From assembly GCF_023159225.1 (NCBI RefSeq), contig NC_063170.1, positions 60,867,708-60,931,707 on the forward strand: DNA of 64,000 nucleotides. Reading direction: 5' to 3'. Shown in pieces: positions 35,521 through 47,329 of this stretch (positions are counted from its first letter, which is position 1; every line of letters starts with the position of its first letter). The notes beneath the pieces are model-generated. The model was not told the DNA's origin. It searched no databases and worked only from the letters and a program-made list of their open reading frames with translations. The stretch is from Perognathus longimembris pacificus. Lineage: Eukaryota > Chordata > Mammalia > Rodentia > Heteromyidae. The translations under genes and the position numbers were made by a program.

Positions 35521-35805
35521 GATCATCTAACCGAGGGCTTGGATCCGATTTTCCGATTTACTGTAGGGCCGCAGGGCCGTGGCTTCAGGGCCACACTAAA
35601 AATCTTGGTGCCAAGTTCCGAGCTCCACTCCAAGTGACCGTAGCATAGGGCCACAGGGCCACGGCCACAGGGCCACACTGCGCTCGGTCCGGGACACAGC
35701 AACTGGGGTGACGACCTCATTGCTGATTGTCTCCTACATTTCAGCTGACCAGAGTAATACCGAGGACGCTTGGTATTAAGTCCTCAGCTCCGCTAATCAC
35801 TTACC

Positions 35806-35910
35806 ATGGGAGGGGTACAAGCTAAAAACTGCTCAAGTTTGAGCCCAATCTTACAAATTTGTAATATTTTACAGGACTTACATAACTTCTATGAATGCTC
35901 AGGCAGATAG
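35806..35910 (+). pseudogene. Short gag-like start
   Basis: An ATG in a good context (ACCATGGGA) opens a 34-codon frame beginning Met-Gly-Gly, as expected for an N-myristoylated Gag matrix protein. It stops at TAG 35908-35910. The position, about 475 bp after the LTR, suits a gag start. No further Gag can be followed by eye and I do not recognise the family. It may be a vestige or chance. Confidence 0.4.
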
Positions 35911-35914
35911 AGTT

Positions 35915-35948
35915 CCCTCTCTCTCTCTCTCTTTCTGCCTCTCTCTAA
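35915..35948. repeat. (CT)n tract in ERV leader
   Basis: ctctct repeat with a few interruptions, just after the short gag-like frame. Confidence 0.8.
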
Positions 35949-38101
35949 ACTCTGCCTACCTGCCTGTGATAGGATGGGCTGGTACTAGCTTCCAAAGGTA
36001 ACAATATCTGCTTTGCAAGACACAAAGAAAGGTTTTCTGTTCTTGTTATTGATGTTTGTTAAGCTTGGAGATTCGGTTAAGTTATGCTTGTTGTTGGCTA
36101 AGTTCTGTTTTCTCTAGCATTGACCATGTGGTGGACAATAGAATTGTTTTTAGCAAGCACCACCTTGGTTCCATCAGGGTTCTAGAAACTCTTGGAAGTA
36201 GAGTCCCACCCATCCCCCAGGTGATGGGCATGCCAAATTCCTCCAGGCTGGGCAGGGATGTGGAGACTCAAGCTCCCAGGAACCCTTCCCCACACCCTAA
36301 ACTCTGTAACTGTGGCCTTGCAATTCAAATGTGCCTTGCAATTCAAATGATGGAAGGTGAAGGTGTCTTGCTGTGAGCCTGCTAAGGCTCTGACCTGCTT
36401 CGCCGCCATTACGCTGTGCCACGTGTCTGTGTTCTGTTCATGTCCTGTCCCCCATCTCCTGGACCTTTTCTGGTCATAGCATCCCACTTCAGCTCCCCAT
36501 TGGAGCTGAACTAGTTTCTCAAAATGTGGCTTCTCCATTTCCTCGCTGGATAATCTGTGAAAATTTTTGTTTGCTGGAAAAGTTTTTGTTTTCTAACTGA
36601 CCACGTCATTCTAAAATATGGGCAAAATAATATCATTTTGCCACTGGAATTCCAGAAAACTTACATGGCCAATTAAAAAAAAAATCTAAGCGCGCCCCAA
36701 AGCTTGTGCACAACTGTCTGCATGTCTGTCTGTCTGTTGGTAAAACAGGTAAAAACTAGCATCATGGTTTCAAAATTACTTGCTTTTGACTAACTTTTAA
36801 GTCTTGTGTTCAACTGATCTTTGCAGCTTGTGGGTGGAGTCACAGTGAACAGCCTGGAGGCAATTCTGACTCTTATCACTAGACTCCAAGCCAAAAACAA
36901 AGCAAACAAACAAACAAAAAACCCAGGTCTTAAACCCAAACTGATCATGTTTGGGTGCAAGCAAATGTGTCTAAGAAAAACTCCAAAAAGTTCTAATATG
37001 CAGCATGTGGTATAGTACAATGATGTAAAAACCAATGTGTTATTCTTTATGTTCATCTATGCTAAAAGTCAAGTGTACATCTGTTCCTGACAATTCTTTG
37101 GTATAGACTAAGTGGCTGCTAACCTAGATTTTTCTGACCCAGGATTAATATTTTGCTTTATAGGATGCAGGTCGATATGCATCCTAGCTGCGTAGACTGT
37201 GGGGGCCCGTGGCTAAAACTGCTCAGGGAATCTAAGAGTCACTGGTGGTGTTCCTGTGAAGATTTTGACAGGCCCAGAGTGCTCCTGCCCTGGCTCTGCC
37301 CTCACCGCCCCCCCCCCCCAGGTTAGTTGGGCTTATAGCAGGCCTATCATGACAGAGTTACAGCCGAGACTTACTCCAAGGTTAAAAACATCAGAGTTGT
37401 GTTTGGTGGCCACAGGGTTGCATTGGGGTAGCATTGGTGTCTTCCCCCTCCATGTCTCAGAAACTGTTGTGGCTGCTGCAGAGAGCAGACTTGGTTGGCC
37501 TTTAGTCTGTGTGGATTTTGTTACTAGGAAGTTGGTTAAAGGCCCAAGCCTTCTAAAATCTTTTTAAAGTTGTCACCCTGCTTAAACCAGTAGAGTGCCA
37601 GCCTACAAAAGCCAGAGTACTTAGAGTAAGCAACCAGGGAATACTGGGAGATTTCAAATGTCTTTAACCAGTCTGCATAGAAATTTGCAGGCAACCCAGC
37701 AGGAAGTGTGACAATCTATCCAGGGAACTCTGAGAGATGCCACTACAGTCTTGCCCAGATCCAACCCATCTCTCCTGCTTGCCTCCATCACACATGACTA
37801 ATGAGGCCTGCTGATTTGGGATGGAACACAGCCACTTCAGATCCACTGAAGCTGATACTTTTACATTGTCTTGACCCTTTGCCCTCTTGATTGTTATTCA
37901 TTTGTGCTCTCTTCCACCTGCCGGTTAGGTAAAATGATATGATTTGATTTGATGACACATGGATCTCATTCAGTCTGCTGTTCTCTAAGTGTTACAGCAG
38001 AACTCTGGCAAATACTTGTTGGTCAATTCTCAACAAGTTACAGGTAAGCTCTACTCCTATTGTTCTCCTGTTGCTTTAATTGGAAATAAAAAGGGTTTTT
38101 A
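35949..38101 (+). other. ERV interior of unknown content
   Basis: No retroviral protein motif in any frame. It holds a (TGTC)n run near 36721-36737 and a C tract at 37308-37319. Open frames of 100-118 codons on both strands carry no recognisable domain. It is bounded by the ERV signals, so it belongs to the element rather than the host locus, unless a later insertion is hidden in it. Confidence 0.55.
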
Positions 38102-38335
38102 CGGCTAAGACTCCTTTGATTGCAGTTCGAAGTCAGACTGGGCAGAAAAAAAAATATCCCTCTAAAACTCCATCTCCCAACTAACCAGCAAAGAGCCAGA
38201 CTGGAAGCGTGGCTCAAGAAAACCAGCCAAATGCTGAAAGTGGCACCGTGGCTCAAGTGATAGAGCACTAGCCTCGAGCAGAAGTGCTCAGGGACAGTGC
38301 CCAGACCTTGAGTTCAAACCCTGTGAATGCCAACT
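38102..38335 (+). mobile_element. Composite SINE inside the ERV
   Basis: Truncated 7SL-like head (gattgcagttcgaagtcag, actgggcag) and a full 3' module (gcaccgtggctcaagtgata, gagcactagcc, gagttcaaaccctgtg). The head lacks its first part. It inserted after the ERV did, or was part of a copied ERV. Confidence 0.85.
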
Positions 38336-38575
38336 GGGCTATCCAAGCAATGAGCACCTAGACCGTCAGGATGAGGTCAAAGCTGACAATGAGGTACCAT
38401 GGAGAGGAGTAAGAGGAGATGAAGTCTCATCTTAAATAGAGTCAATTTAAACTTTCCCTTTCAAAATTAATCAGAGCCGGGAGATCAAGAGGAATAGATG
38501 TTTACCCACCTAATGTCCATACCTGTCCATTTTCCATCTGGACAGAAACTTGCATTCTTTCCCTTGTTACTTGCT

Positions 38576-38579
<4 letters not shown>

Positions 38580-38625
<46 letters not shown>
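38580..38625. repeat. (CA)n microsatellite inside the ERV
   Basis: About 23 uninterrupted CA units. Not attached to a SINE. Confidence 0.95.
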
Positions 38626-38627
<2 letters not shown>

Positions 38628-39220
38628 CTCTGACTGGTTACTCCCAGCCAGTCCACTATCCCTAAACACTTCCTTCCTGCCCCCAGTCCAGTTATTCCTC
38701 CTTCCTTGTAATGGGCCACAATTGGGTTTATGTTCCAAATGGAACTTTTCTGGCTTGTGCCCAGGGTGTGTTCTCCCTCCCATGTCGTTCATGTTAACTA
38801 GTCCTGGGAACTTGTCAGCCTTTTGCCTGACCCTTTCCAAGTCTAATAGGATAACATCCCCCTCCCAGGACGCCACCTGGGAACTTGCAGTTCAAGACCA
38901 TCCTCTTATTACACTGCTCTTCCCAGTGCAGATCTGGACCCTGAAGACCCCAGCCCCAGTGACTCCTTGATGTGCCCAAGCTGCAGGAGGTAGCCAGAGG
39001 AGACCATGACACCCATTGGCCCTGATAACCATTCTTGTGGAAATGATGAGGACTTTTACCAACCAAACTGTCAAACAAATACTTCTTGGACAGTACCAGG
39101 CCAAATGACGAATCAGGGATCCCTGACTACCTCGCCCCTTTACAGCAGGAAGTAGCTCCAGAAGAAACAACCTTCGCCCATACTCCCAGCCTGGTACCCC
39201 TCCTCTGTTATTAATAAACA
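38626..39220 (+). other. ERV 3' interior
   Basis: C-rich sequence leading to the 3' LTR. A frame of about 50 codons, ending at a stop near 39214, occupies the place of an env C-terminus, but I see no transmembrane segment or other envelope feature. Treat as unassigned. Confidence 0.4.
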
Positions 39221-39233
39221 ACAAATGGGGGAA
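39221..39233 (+). promoter_or_regulatory. Polypurine tract
   Basis: acaaatgggggaa lies directly before the TG of the 3' LTR, as needed for plus-strand DNA priming. One T interrupts the purines. Confidence 0.75.
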
Positions 39234-39495
39234 TGTTAGCATTCCCCTAGCCTCAGGTCCTCAGTTCCTCCCACTAGACCCCAGACCCACCCATAGAGTT
39301 ACACTCCTACTCACTACCTAACTACTTCCCCTTTACCCCCAGAGAGAGAAGCTGCCACCTGGATAAGGTGCAGACGCCATGTAGCTCCCTCTCTCATGGG
39401 AACTATGGCCCCACTAACAAACCTCCTTATGAACCTTCTTCTGCCTGTGATTATCTCTGCATGGTCCTCTGGGATGGCCGGGACCTATGCTTTCA
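39234..39495 (+). repeat. 3' LTR of the ERV
   Basis: 262 bp, same TGTTAGCATT...GCTTTCA ends as the 5' LTR. The poly(A) signal position reads AACAAA (39416-39421) instead of AATAAA, and several CpGs of the 5' copy are TpG or CpA here. An AATAAA exists just upstream in the interior near 39213. Confidence 0.93.
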
Positions 39496-39500
39496 AGAAG

Positions 39501-40934
39501 AAAATGGTGAAATGAAAGATACGTGGGTGCTTATGTGGAAGTAAGTTCCCATGTGGAATTTTTCTCTTTAGACTCTTATGTATGGGCGATGGCAGCTGGT
39601 AGATCAATTAAGCCAGGCTTATCTCAGGTCTCTTTGTTTTAGAAGTCTGGCTGTAGCCTGAATGAATACCCTGGCCATCTTCTGTGTGTCACAGTTGTCA
39701 TTGCTGCGCTGTCATAAATGAGCAAATGTGGCTTAAAAAGAAATACAATCACTTCCCTCAGATGACAAAGGCAGGAGCCTTTCTCACACTCTGCTCCCAT
39801 CATCTGTAAGACTGGCTAGCTCTCTAGAGGCTGCAGAACAGGCCAATGGACTGAATGTAGCATTCACCTGCATAAAGGAACACAAGGTGGTCATGGATGA
39901 ACTTTGTCGATTATTTCCTTACAGGAGGAAACATGATACAATACAGTTAGGCTATGGTGAAGTGTATAAATAGAGGCACATGAAGACAAAGCTGGACACT
40001 GCTCCTGTGCAAAAGTTCAAGAGGATCCACGCAATAAGCACACATGCCATTTGTTGAGGGGTGCAGAAAAAGAGACTCTGGTGGAGGAGGCTGAATGTAG
40101 AGTACAAAGGACAAATCTTCAGTGGCAGACGGGGGCACAGGCTGCTGCCACACACACTGGATCCAGCTATGCACCAAACAACCTTACTGCAATGGTCAGT
40201 TTTCTATTTCTGTGTTCCTAGTTCCTCAGAATGACCCCAGTTGGAGAACCACATACCTGACACTATACTTTTGGTAAGACAAGGACCAAATGATTTTAAA
40301 GCCTGCATGGGCTCCTATATGATGGGTAGAAACTTCACAAGGACCAAAGTCAGTTCTGTGCATCTGTGTCCCTCTCTATTTCCTTAGCTTCAAATTATTC
40401 CTGCTCATGAAGAACAGGTGGTCAGAATAAAATCAAAGGGGAAAACCACTATGAATTCAGCCCCTCTGAAGTCATTGCAAGAATTTCTAAAATTACTCTT
40501 CTTAGACAAATTGCTCCCACAAGTCCAAGCGATTTTTTATGTTGAGGGTACACGGGGGACAGTAAATCTTATCACCGACATCAGCTCGTTTGCAGTTGGG
40601 CTAGAGATTCCATTTATCATGTATGCAGGTCTCAGGATGCTTATGCTACATTAAAGGTTAAACCCGAGGATGTAGAGGCGATACAGCCCAGTCTTGCTTA
40701 AAGACACTATGTCAGTTTCTATTCTGCAGCTTTTCCATTTGGCAACACACAAGAGGTAAGCCCACTGGCTTAAAGGAAAAAGCCCACAATTCAAGTGAAA
40801 ACACAGACTCATTTGTGTAAACAGTCTTTCCAAATGAAGAGATTAAAAGATTTAAGGGATGGTGAGCTGAGGGAGAAAGAGAGAGGATGCATACAATTTA
40901 AACTACTTAAAATTGTAGAAAAAATATAATTTTG
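39501..40934. other. Unique non-coding sequence
   Basis: No gene or repeat recognised. Frames of 60-78 codons on both strands are without motifs. Confidence 0.45.
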
Positions 40935-40996
40935 CACACACATACACATGCAGATACACTCATGCACATACACACACACACACTAACACACACAGT
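40935..40996. repeat. (CA)n-like interrupted microsatellite
   Basis: cacacatacacatgcag-type units, impure. Confidence 0.85.
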
Positions 40997-41867
40997 AGAG
41001 CTACATGCCAGCATGTGGCCTCTTCTAAGGTTGACAGAAAGCTTACACTGTGGAATGGAGTTTTCTTTAGCACTAAAGAAATTCTTCTCTCTGAAAGAAA
41101 ATCAGTTCTTCATAAATATGCCAGCAGAATTTTCTATGGCACCGGCAGAGTGAGGCAGACATCAGGGAACAAAGCCAAGTTCGCTCATTAGAAACCTCAT
41201 AAACACTTGGTTTAACTGGCAAATTTGGAGGTGACATTTTGTCAACAAAGATTTCTGAGGTGCATTCTGTTCCTTCAGCTAGAACCTGTGTTATATAGGC
41301 CTTTGCCTGTGGCTGATCAGATGAAAGAAGATAATCAACTGCTCCAACCTAGCTTTTCTCAAATATAGATAAAATAAATTATGGGATAAAGACATCTTCT
41401 TAGATTACCTTTCAGAAATTGACAATCAAACCAGGAAACATTAGAATTTTATCTACTAAATTAGTTGCATTCATCTCTTGAACTGAGTGTCCCGAAGTGT
41501 CAGAAATCTAACTGATCATTGCCAAGAAGTATTGAAAGAAGCCAAACCTGAGGGAAATAAAAATGAGTTTAGTCGAAAGAGGAAAATACAAATAACAGAA
41601 ACTGACATCTTTTGGTTAATTCCCATTGGGTGATCGCTCCTTTGCCTGGGTGCTGAGTAAACCCACATTTGTGTCAACTCTAAATACTTTAAAGTTTCTG
41701 GAATACAGGATTATTGAATCTTCAGTGCGTTTGTTGTGAACAAAATTGCATTTTAGTATAAGGTCAAAATTTTTAGGCTGTGATTTATCTTTCCCACTCA
41801 AGATACAAGTTTTATCTGTATACTAAGAAATACACAGAAAAGAAGTTGAAGTCAAGAAAGTAGTTTT
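40997..41867. other. Unique non-coding sequence
   Basis: No gene or repeat recognised. Confidence 0.45.
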
Positions 41868-42042
41868 GTGGTGGTGCATACTTGTAATCCCAGTTTCCAG
41901 GGAGATGAAGACTGAGGTCTGAAGCAGGCCTTGGACAAAAGTGAAAGATCTCACCTGAAAAATACCATAAGCAAAGAAGAGCTGTGGGTGGAGCTCAAGT
42001 TGCAGAGTACTTGTCTGGCCTGCTAGATTCAAATCCCAGTAG

Positions 42043-42074
<32 letters not shown>

Positions 42075-42083
42075 ACACACACA
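41868..42083 (+). mobile_element. Old composite SINE with (CA)n tail
   Basis: Head gtggtggtgcatacttgtaa, then cccagtttccagggagatg. tRNA-like end gtgggtggagctcaagttgc, agagtacttgtctgg, attcaaatcccagtag, followed at once by a (CA)n tract at 42042-42083. The tail has become a microsatellite. Confidence 0.8.
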
Positions 42084-42183
42084 TGCCAGGCTAAGCTCTA
42101 CACCTCGTCCATGTAGATATTCTGGGCCTATCTGCCCCTTCTGTCTGGTCCCCTATCGCTCTCACGCATATCCTCTGGCCAGA

Positions 42184-42581
42184 AGGAATTACAGCGGGAG
42201 GAAGGCCACGTGCAGCCTCGGTCAGCATGTGGTTGTGAAAATGCCCTCCCCCTTCCTATACTTGCCAAGGAAGACAGGGTTCGCAAGGACACCTCGGACA
42301 AGCGTCAAAGAGCGTTCTGTTTATTCAAGGGAGGGGCTAACAGACTTATAGCAATAATGACACGCAAAGGGGAGGGACTGGCCTGGTGCTAATGATAGGT
42401 TAATGAGCATGTCCATCACGGTGATGTCATGGAACTTCCTGCAGAGGCCCGGCCTCTTGGCTCGGCCTGGTGCCATCACGACACACGTGCTCGCCGCCAA
42501 GAGGCGGGGGCTGGTTTGGCTGCCTCTTCCGGTTTCGGAACCAGAAGGAGGTGGGACTACTGGCTAGCAGCCAGCTGTCTC

Positions 42582-42583
<2 letters not shown>
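42184..42583 (-). mobile_element. CpG-rich LTR-like block, probable solo LTR
   Basis: On the minus strand the block starts TGTAGGAGACAGC, is clearly CpG-rich against its flanks, and has a CTATAAG TATA-like word (plus-strand 42346-42352). About 20 bp further on comes AATAAA (plus-strand 42320-42325), then a GT/TC-rich stretch ending ...ATTTTCACA or a little beyond. This order is that of U3-R-U5. The 3' end is not fixed, no partner LTR was found and no target-site duplication could be defined because a (CA)n tract adjoins it. A CpG island of another origin is the alternative. Confidence 0.55.

Positions 42584-42630
<47 letters not shown>
42584..42630. repeat. (CA)n microsatellite
   Basis: About 23 uninterrupted CA units abutting the LTR-like block. 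Confidence 0.95.
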
Positions 42631-42632
<2 letters not shown>

Positions 42633-43994
42633 TGGGTATAAGAATGCCTCATAATTCTGATATAGAATCAAGCCAGTTAGTCAAATCCAGAGGATTCAAA
42701 ATGCTTTAATTCTTAACCTTAATTCTGAGACTTGAAGGTAATTTTAAAACGATACCACACTCTACCACTGTAAGTTATCAAAGCATGACAGAATTATGTT
42801 AAACCTTTTGCTTTTATTTCTAATTACACCAGGTTTGATGTTTTTGATCAGTACCTTTCTGGCTGCTAGGAAATGGTTTAACATGGTAGAAACATATTGG
42901 AACCAATAGCAATTCCAGGGTGTATTACATAGTTGCCAAACTGACAGACATTTGTTTATGGGACCAGCAGAAGAAGAACAACAGTAAACAGAGAACACTG
43001 AATTTTCACAAACTTAAAAGAAATTGACCATCAAAACAATTTAATTAATCAATTTTTAAAATTTCAGTCCGTAGGGCTTATTGCCTTTTATGGTACAATT
43101 TTTTAAAATGTATTACTTTAATGTTGAGGGCACTCAATCAAAAGCCTTGAGGACATTTTCTCTCCTTCTATTTTTATTTCCAAAATGCCAAAATCATGCA
43201 GACTGACTGAAGACTGTTTTCATGAATAGAGGCAATGATTTAGAAACAATGAATTGAGAACAATGACTTCAACCCAGTGACTTTCTCTTCTTTTCCTCTT
43301 ATGAAATAAACACTGTATGTAGTATCATACTTACTCTTTCATGTTATTAAATTTCTTGTCAAAATCTTACTTAAACCACAGAGACAAAGATGGATTCTCC
43401 CCCTGTGACTCTGAGACTCTTAAATTGACTTCTCTGACATGCCGCCAGTTGATTTAGAGCTAATCTGTCTGCTTTTTATTGGCTTCGTGGAAAACATTGC
43501 TTCTCTTTGCTTTGTTTTCCTTTACTCTGCACTGTCTTGTAGAAATATGTAATTTTAATTTATATTGTATGAAAATAGTCTCTTGGAAAAATCTAGGGAG
43601 ACTTGTAACCAAAGGAAAACACATTACTCAGAGTTTTGGGTTTCTCTCATGTAACATAAGCTGGAATGTCAATGATAAGAAGGGACAGAGGAATGACACT
43701 CAAATCTTAGCAAGTAACACTTACAGAAAGTAAAAAATGATGATGTGGAACCACTTAACAATAGGAGCAATTGTATCTCCTGTTTATATTGTGCAAAATC
43801 TGGGCCTTACATTCTATCAATGGGGGTGTGTATTCAAGTTAGAACTGTGATACACCACACTTGATTCTTCAATTTAATTTGTTAATACTTTAGTTATAGA
43901 CATTTATGAAGGAAAGAGAAATGTTAATTATCTTAGAAATGGAATTGGTTTAAGGAGAAACTTGTTCTGTCTGGGTCATGGGTTACAATTGGGA
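42631..43994. other. Unique AT-rich non-coding sequence
   Basis: No gene or repeat recognised. An 84-codon plus-strand frame at 43479-43733 has no motif. Confidence 0.45.
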
Positions 43995-44232
43995 GTCGGG
44001 AATGTGAATGGGTGGAGAATGAATATAGTAAAAAAGCACTTTACTGATGAAAATGGAACAATGAAAGTTGTGATTGGTCTGAGAATAAAAGATAATGATG
44101 TAATGATGGAGGGGTGAGTCTGATCAATGTACCATATGTATATATAGATGTATGTTTATATATGCATATGTATGTACATGTCACGGGAAACCTTGTTGTA
44201 TAACTGATTGAGGCTAGTTAATAAAATTAATA
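43995..44232 (+). repeat. Unnamed dispersed repeat, copy C
   Basis: gtgaatgggtggagaatgaa, then tgatggaggggtgagtctga, tcaatgtacc, a TATG-rich stretch, then cgggaaaccttgttgtataa and a taataaaatta end. The order agrees with copy A and with the reverse complement at 53918-54170. The AATAAA-like end suggests a transcribed 3' end. Confidence 0.5.
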
Positions 44233-44547
44233 CTTTTCAAGAAATTGCTAACTCAAAATATTTCAAAAAATTTGCTAAGTCAAAATATTTCCTCTTTGCA
44301 GGACCAATCCTTACATTGATTATAACCTTTGCTGTAGGGAACCCAAAGAACTTCTTCAAAGAACTGAAGACTTGATGTAAAAGCATGATTATTATTCTGT
44401 GTCTCTCTGAAAAAAAGGGCAAAGGCAATGTCACAGAGCTAAGGGAGTGAGACTATAACATTAGTGCTTTGATCATCACTAAAACTATATAGTAACATAT
44501 TTTATTCTGTACATGGAATGCATTCATAGCAAATCTGTATTGTAGAA

Positions 44548-44567
44548 TGGTTTATTATTATTATTAT
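44548..44567. repeat. (TTA)n short repeat
   Basis: Six TTA units. Confidence 0.8.
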
Positions 44568-47329
44568 TCTCTATACAAAATGATATAGCTATGCAGATTT
44601 TCCAAGGGAGAAGTTCATGCCTCCTTTTAGGTTATACAAAAGGTCAACTTCAAAAGAACTTGAGTAGGTGAGGCATACACAATGCCATGTGTGTAGTTCA
44701 CTTTCCTTCCATTTCTTGCTGTCATTCTGTTCTATCTGCAGTTAGGCAGAATGGCACATGAAGGAGTTCCGACTGTGAGATGTGGGTGGAGGTTTAGGAC
44801 CATCTCTTAAAACTTCCCATTTCCTTCCATTTGTTTCAGAGAAATACATCTTTTATTTCCTAAGCTCTAGAGATTTGGGGTTCTTTGTTACAGACGTTGG
44901 CCAATCCTGACTCATTCCAAGTAGTATCTGAACAGTGAATCAGATGACACAATCCATCAAGTTTGCTATGTTTTGGTTCCATGATTCTGTTGCACAAACC
45001 AAAACATGTGACAGACCTTGAAGCCCATGAGGATTTGAGTAGAAATCTTTGAAGTGTGTAATTCTAAATTGACATTGATCTATTCTGGGCTTCCAGGCTT
45101 TCTATGATTAATGGCATCGAAACTGCAAGTACCAAATAATTTCTGAAAACATGTCCAAGTTCCACGTGTACTACCATGTTCAAATCCTATCCATGAAGGA
45201 GTTATTTCCACAAGTCTTCTGTGGAAGGTGCTTGCATAGAGAAGGCAATTTTCCTCCATATTGATGTTCTGAGTGAATCTACGAATTACTGGCTCTATTA
45301 GTGGTTTCCTCTAAAACCTCTAGTTCACTCTGATAGGTTTCAGAATTATTTCTTAGCTATGGCTGCACTTTAGAATTACTTGGGAAACAAAAATTTAAAT
45401 CAAAACTTTTAATCCACTGAAAATCCCCTAGGTGTCTACCGCCAAGCCCCATGGAGAAAGATGGTCCACTGAATTAAAAGTCATTTCAATAGTACAGTTC
45501 CATCAGTTTTCAATTTACGGTTCAAAGTATCTAGGTCTATTACCACAATGTTCCACCAATCATAACTCACATGTCTCAGGCTTCATTATTACAATGTTTT
45601 CAATCTCCATTGCCTTTCTTAACCATATCTTCAGTAATAGTCTTTTTTTTTAAAAAAAATCATGTAACAAGACTAATTGTGATAAATGTTAGGTTGTTTG
45701 CTTCAAGGTCATTCATGGATTTTTGCACCTTTAGTCTGCCTAGTGTCCAGACAAGAAAACCAGTACATTCAATTTCTTGACTCTGGAAAAGTTTTCATTG
45801 GTCATGCTAATGAGGTCAAAGTTCCTGACTGCATTTTCCATCTTGAATGAACCCATTCATTCTTCCTTGTTTTCTGCTTGGATTACAAAACTAGGAGTGG
45901 AGTAGGCAGGTTGTGAGGTTGTGGTGTGAGGAAAAAACAAACAAACATGAAGATGAAGGCTGACATGTTAAAGCTGGAAAGTTGAAACAACTCCCATGTC
46001 CTGTTGATATCACTGAAATGTCAGTCATTCCTGGATGACCAATCCACCACTATAATTAATAATAATAATTAATAATTGTTAAGCCAACACAGTAGGTTTT
46101 TAGTGACTTACAGCAAAATGTCTTTCTGAGAAAAGCACTATGATGATACTTTTAAGTTTGATTTATTTGACTATTAAAAGTCCATTCTCATCCTTTTGAA
46201 ATAGACTACCCAGGGCAATTTTGATGATGGAACTGAAGAGAAATAATATATCAGAAGATAATGGCTAATTTTATAATGAGTAGAATATACTTACCAGCTG
46301 GGGATAGGAAATTCTGGTACCATAATTGCAAATGTTACATTTACAACTTTATAAAATGTTGCTTATGTTTTGTTTTGTTTTTTTTTTAGTCTTTACAAAT
46401 ATACTTTAAAAAGTGTGTTTGGAGTATTTTTGCCATAACTCCATCAGCCATTTCATCTTGGCATTCATTTCATAAAATCAGAGTCAAAATGGCTGTGAGT
46501 AGTATGTAAATAATTCACCAGGGATTATTCAGTCTCCTCAAAGAACATGATTTTGGTTATTCATGGGTGCATATATTCATGCTGCAATACAGTCTTTCTT
46601 GCAAAGTATATACCTTACCTTAGTCATTCAGCAATATTCCTTTGATGAATTCAATTAGTATTAACTCTGTTGTCAGAGCTCATTGAATAATGAGAAAGCA
46701 GATTCCAGAAAATTCAGATAGTGGATGTCAAATTCTGTATATTTAAAATATATCTTGTACTATGTGTATGCACCTTGAAATCAAATGGCTGGGTTCTAAA
46801 ACCAAATGGATTTTGGAATTCAATTATTCTTTTTTTCTTGGTAATGAAAATGGGCCTATAAAGCATTTATGATGAATTTCAAAATCTAAGGTTAATACAA
46901 AAGGGTTTGAAAGCAATCATCAGGTAAGTAAAAACTTAGCATAGGAAATGAAAGGCAAAGAAGGGAAATGAAATGAAGAGAAGCACTGGGCAGAAAGAGA
47001 TTTGAAAGGAACATTAATACTTCGCATAATGAAAAGAAATATAGGGAGATCTGGTGAAGCTGGTCATGGCGAAGAATAATGGATGGAGTTACTTCAGTTC
47101 ACGACAGAGAAAACTGATAATAAATAAATGTCAGTTGGCGGATCTGTGGGTGTTCTGGACTTTTAAAAGACTGATAAATCAAAGGCTTATAATGTAAGTT
47201 TCAAGATGAGGAAAGCAAGCACGTGGGGCCTGCATCTAATTTCCCAGGCTTCAGGAAAATGCATGTCATGTCCATAACCAAACAAAAACAAATTCAGGAG
47301 AGTTATTCAACATACACCCGTGAAAATAA
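44568..47329. other. Unique AT-rich non-coding sequence
   Basis: No gene or named repeat across about 2.7 kb, apart from an (AAT)n stretch at 46053-46078. Open frames reach only about 70-90 codons. Confidence 0.45.

Larger units (their letters stand above)
35061..39495 (+). mobile_element. LTR provirus, apparently non-autonomous ERV
   Basis: A complete provirus-like unit: two LTRs in direct orientation (35061-35331 and 39234-39495), a primer-binding site after the 5' LTR, a splice-donor-like site in the leader, a polypurine tract before the 3' LTR and a 5-bp target-site duplication AGAAG at 35056-35060 and 39496-39500. The 3.9-kb interior shows no open frame with protease, reverse transcriptase, integrase or envelope motifs, only a short gag-like start. 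Within it lie a composite SINE and a (CA)n tract. The LTRs differ at roughly 18-20 sites by eye plus several indels, so the insertion is old. It must have been mobilised by proteins made elsewhere, if it was never coding. Confidence 0.88.

Noticed and set aside
36182..36538. 118-codon minus-strand frame inside the ERV
   Set aside because: Antisense to the element and without retroviral or other motifs.
39060..39214. Possible env C-terminus before the 3' LTR
   Set aside because: A frame of about 50 codons without membrane segment or other envelope feature; position alone is not evidence.
38892..39242. 116-codon minus-strand frame before the 3' LTR
   Set aside because: Antisense to the ERV and runs into the LTR; no motif.
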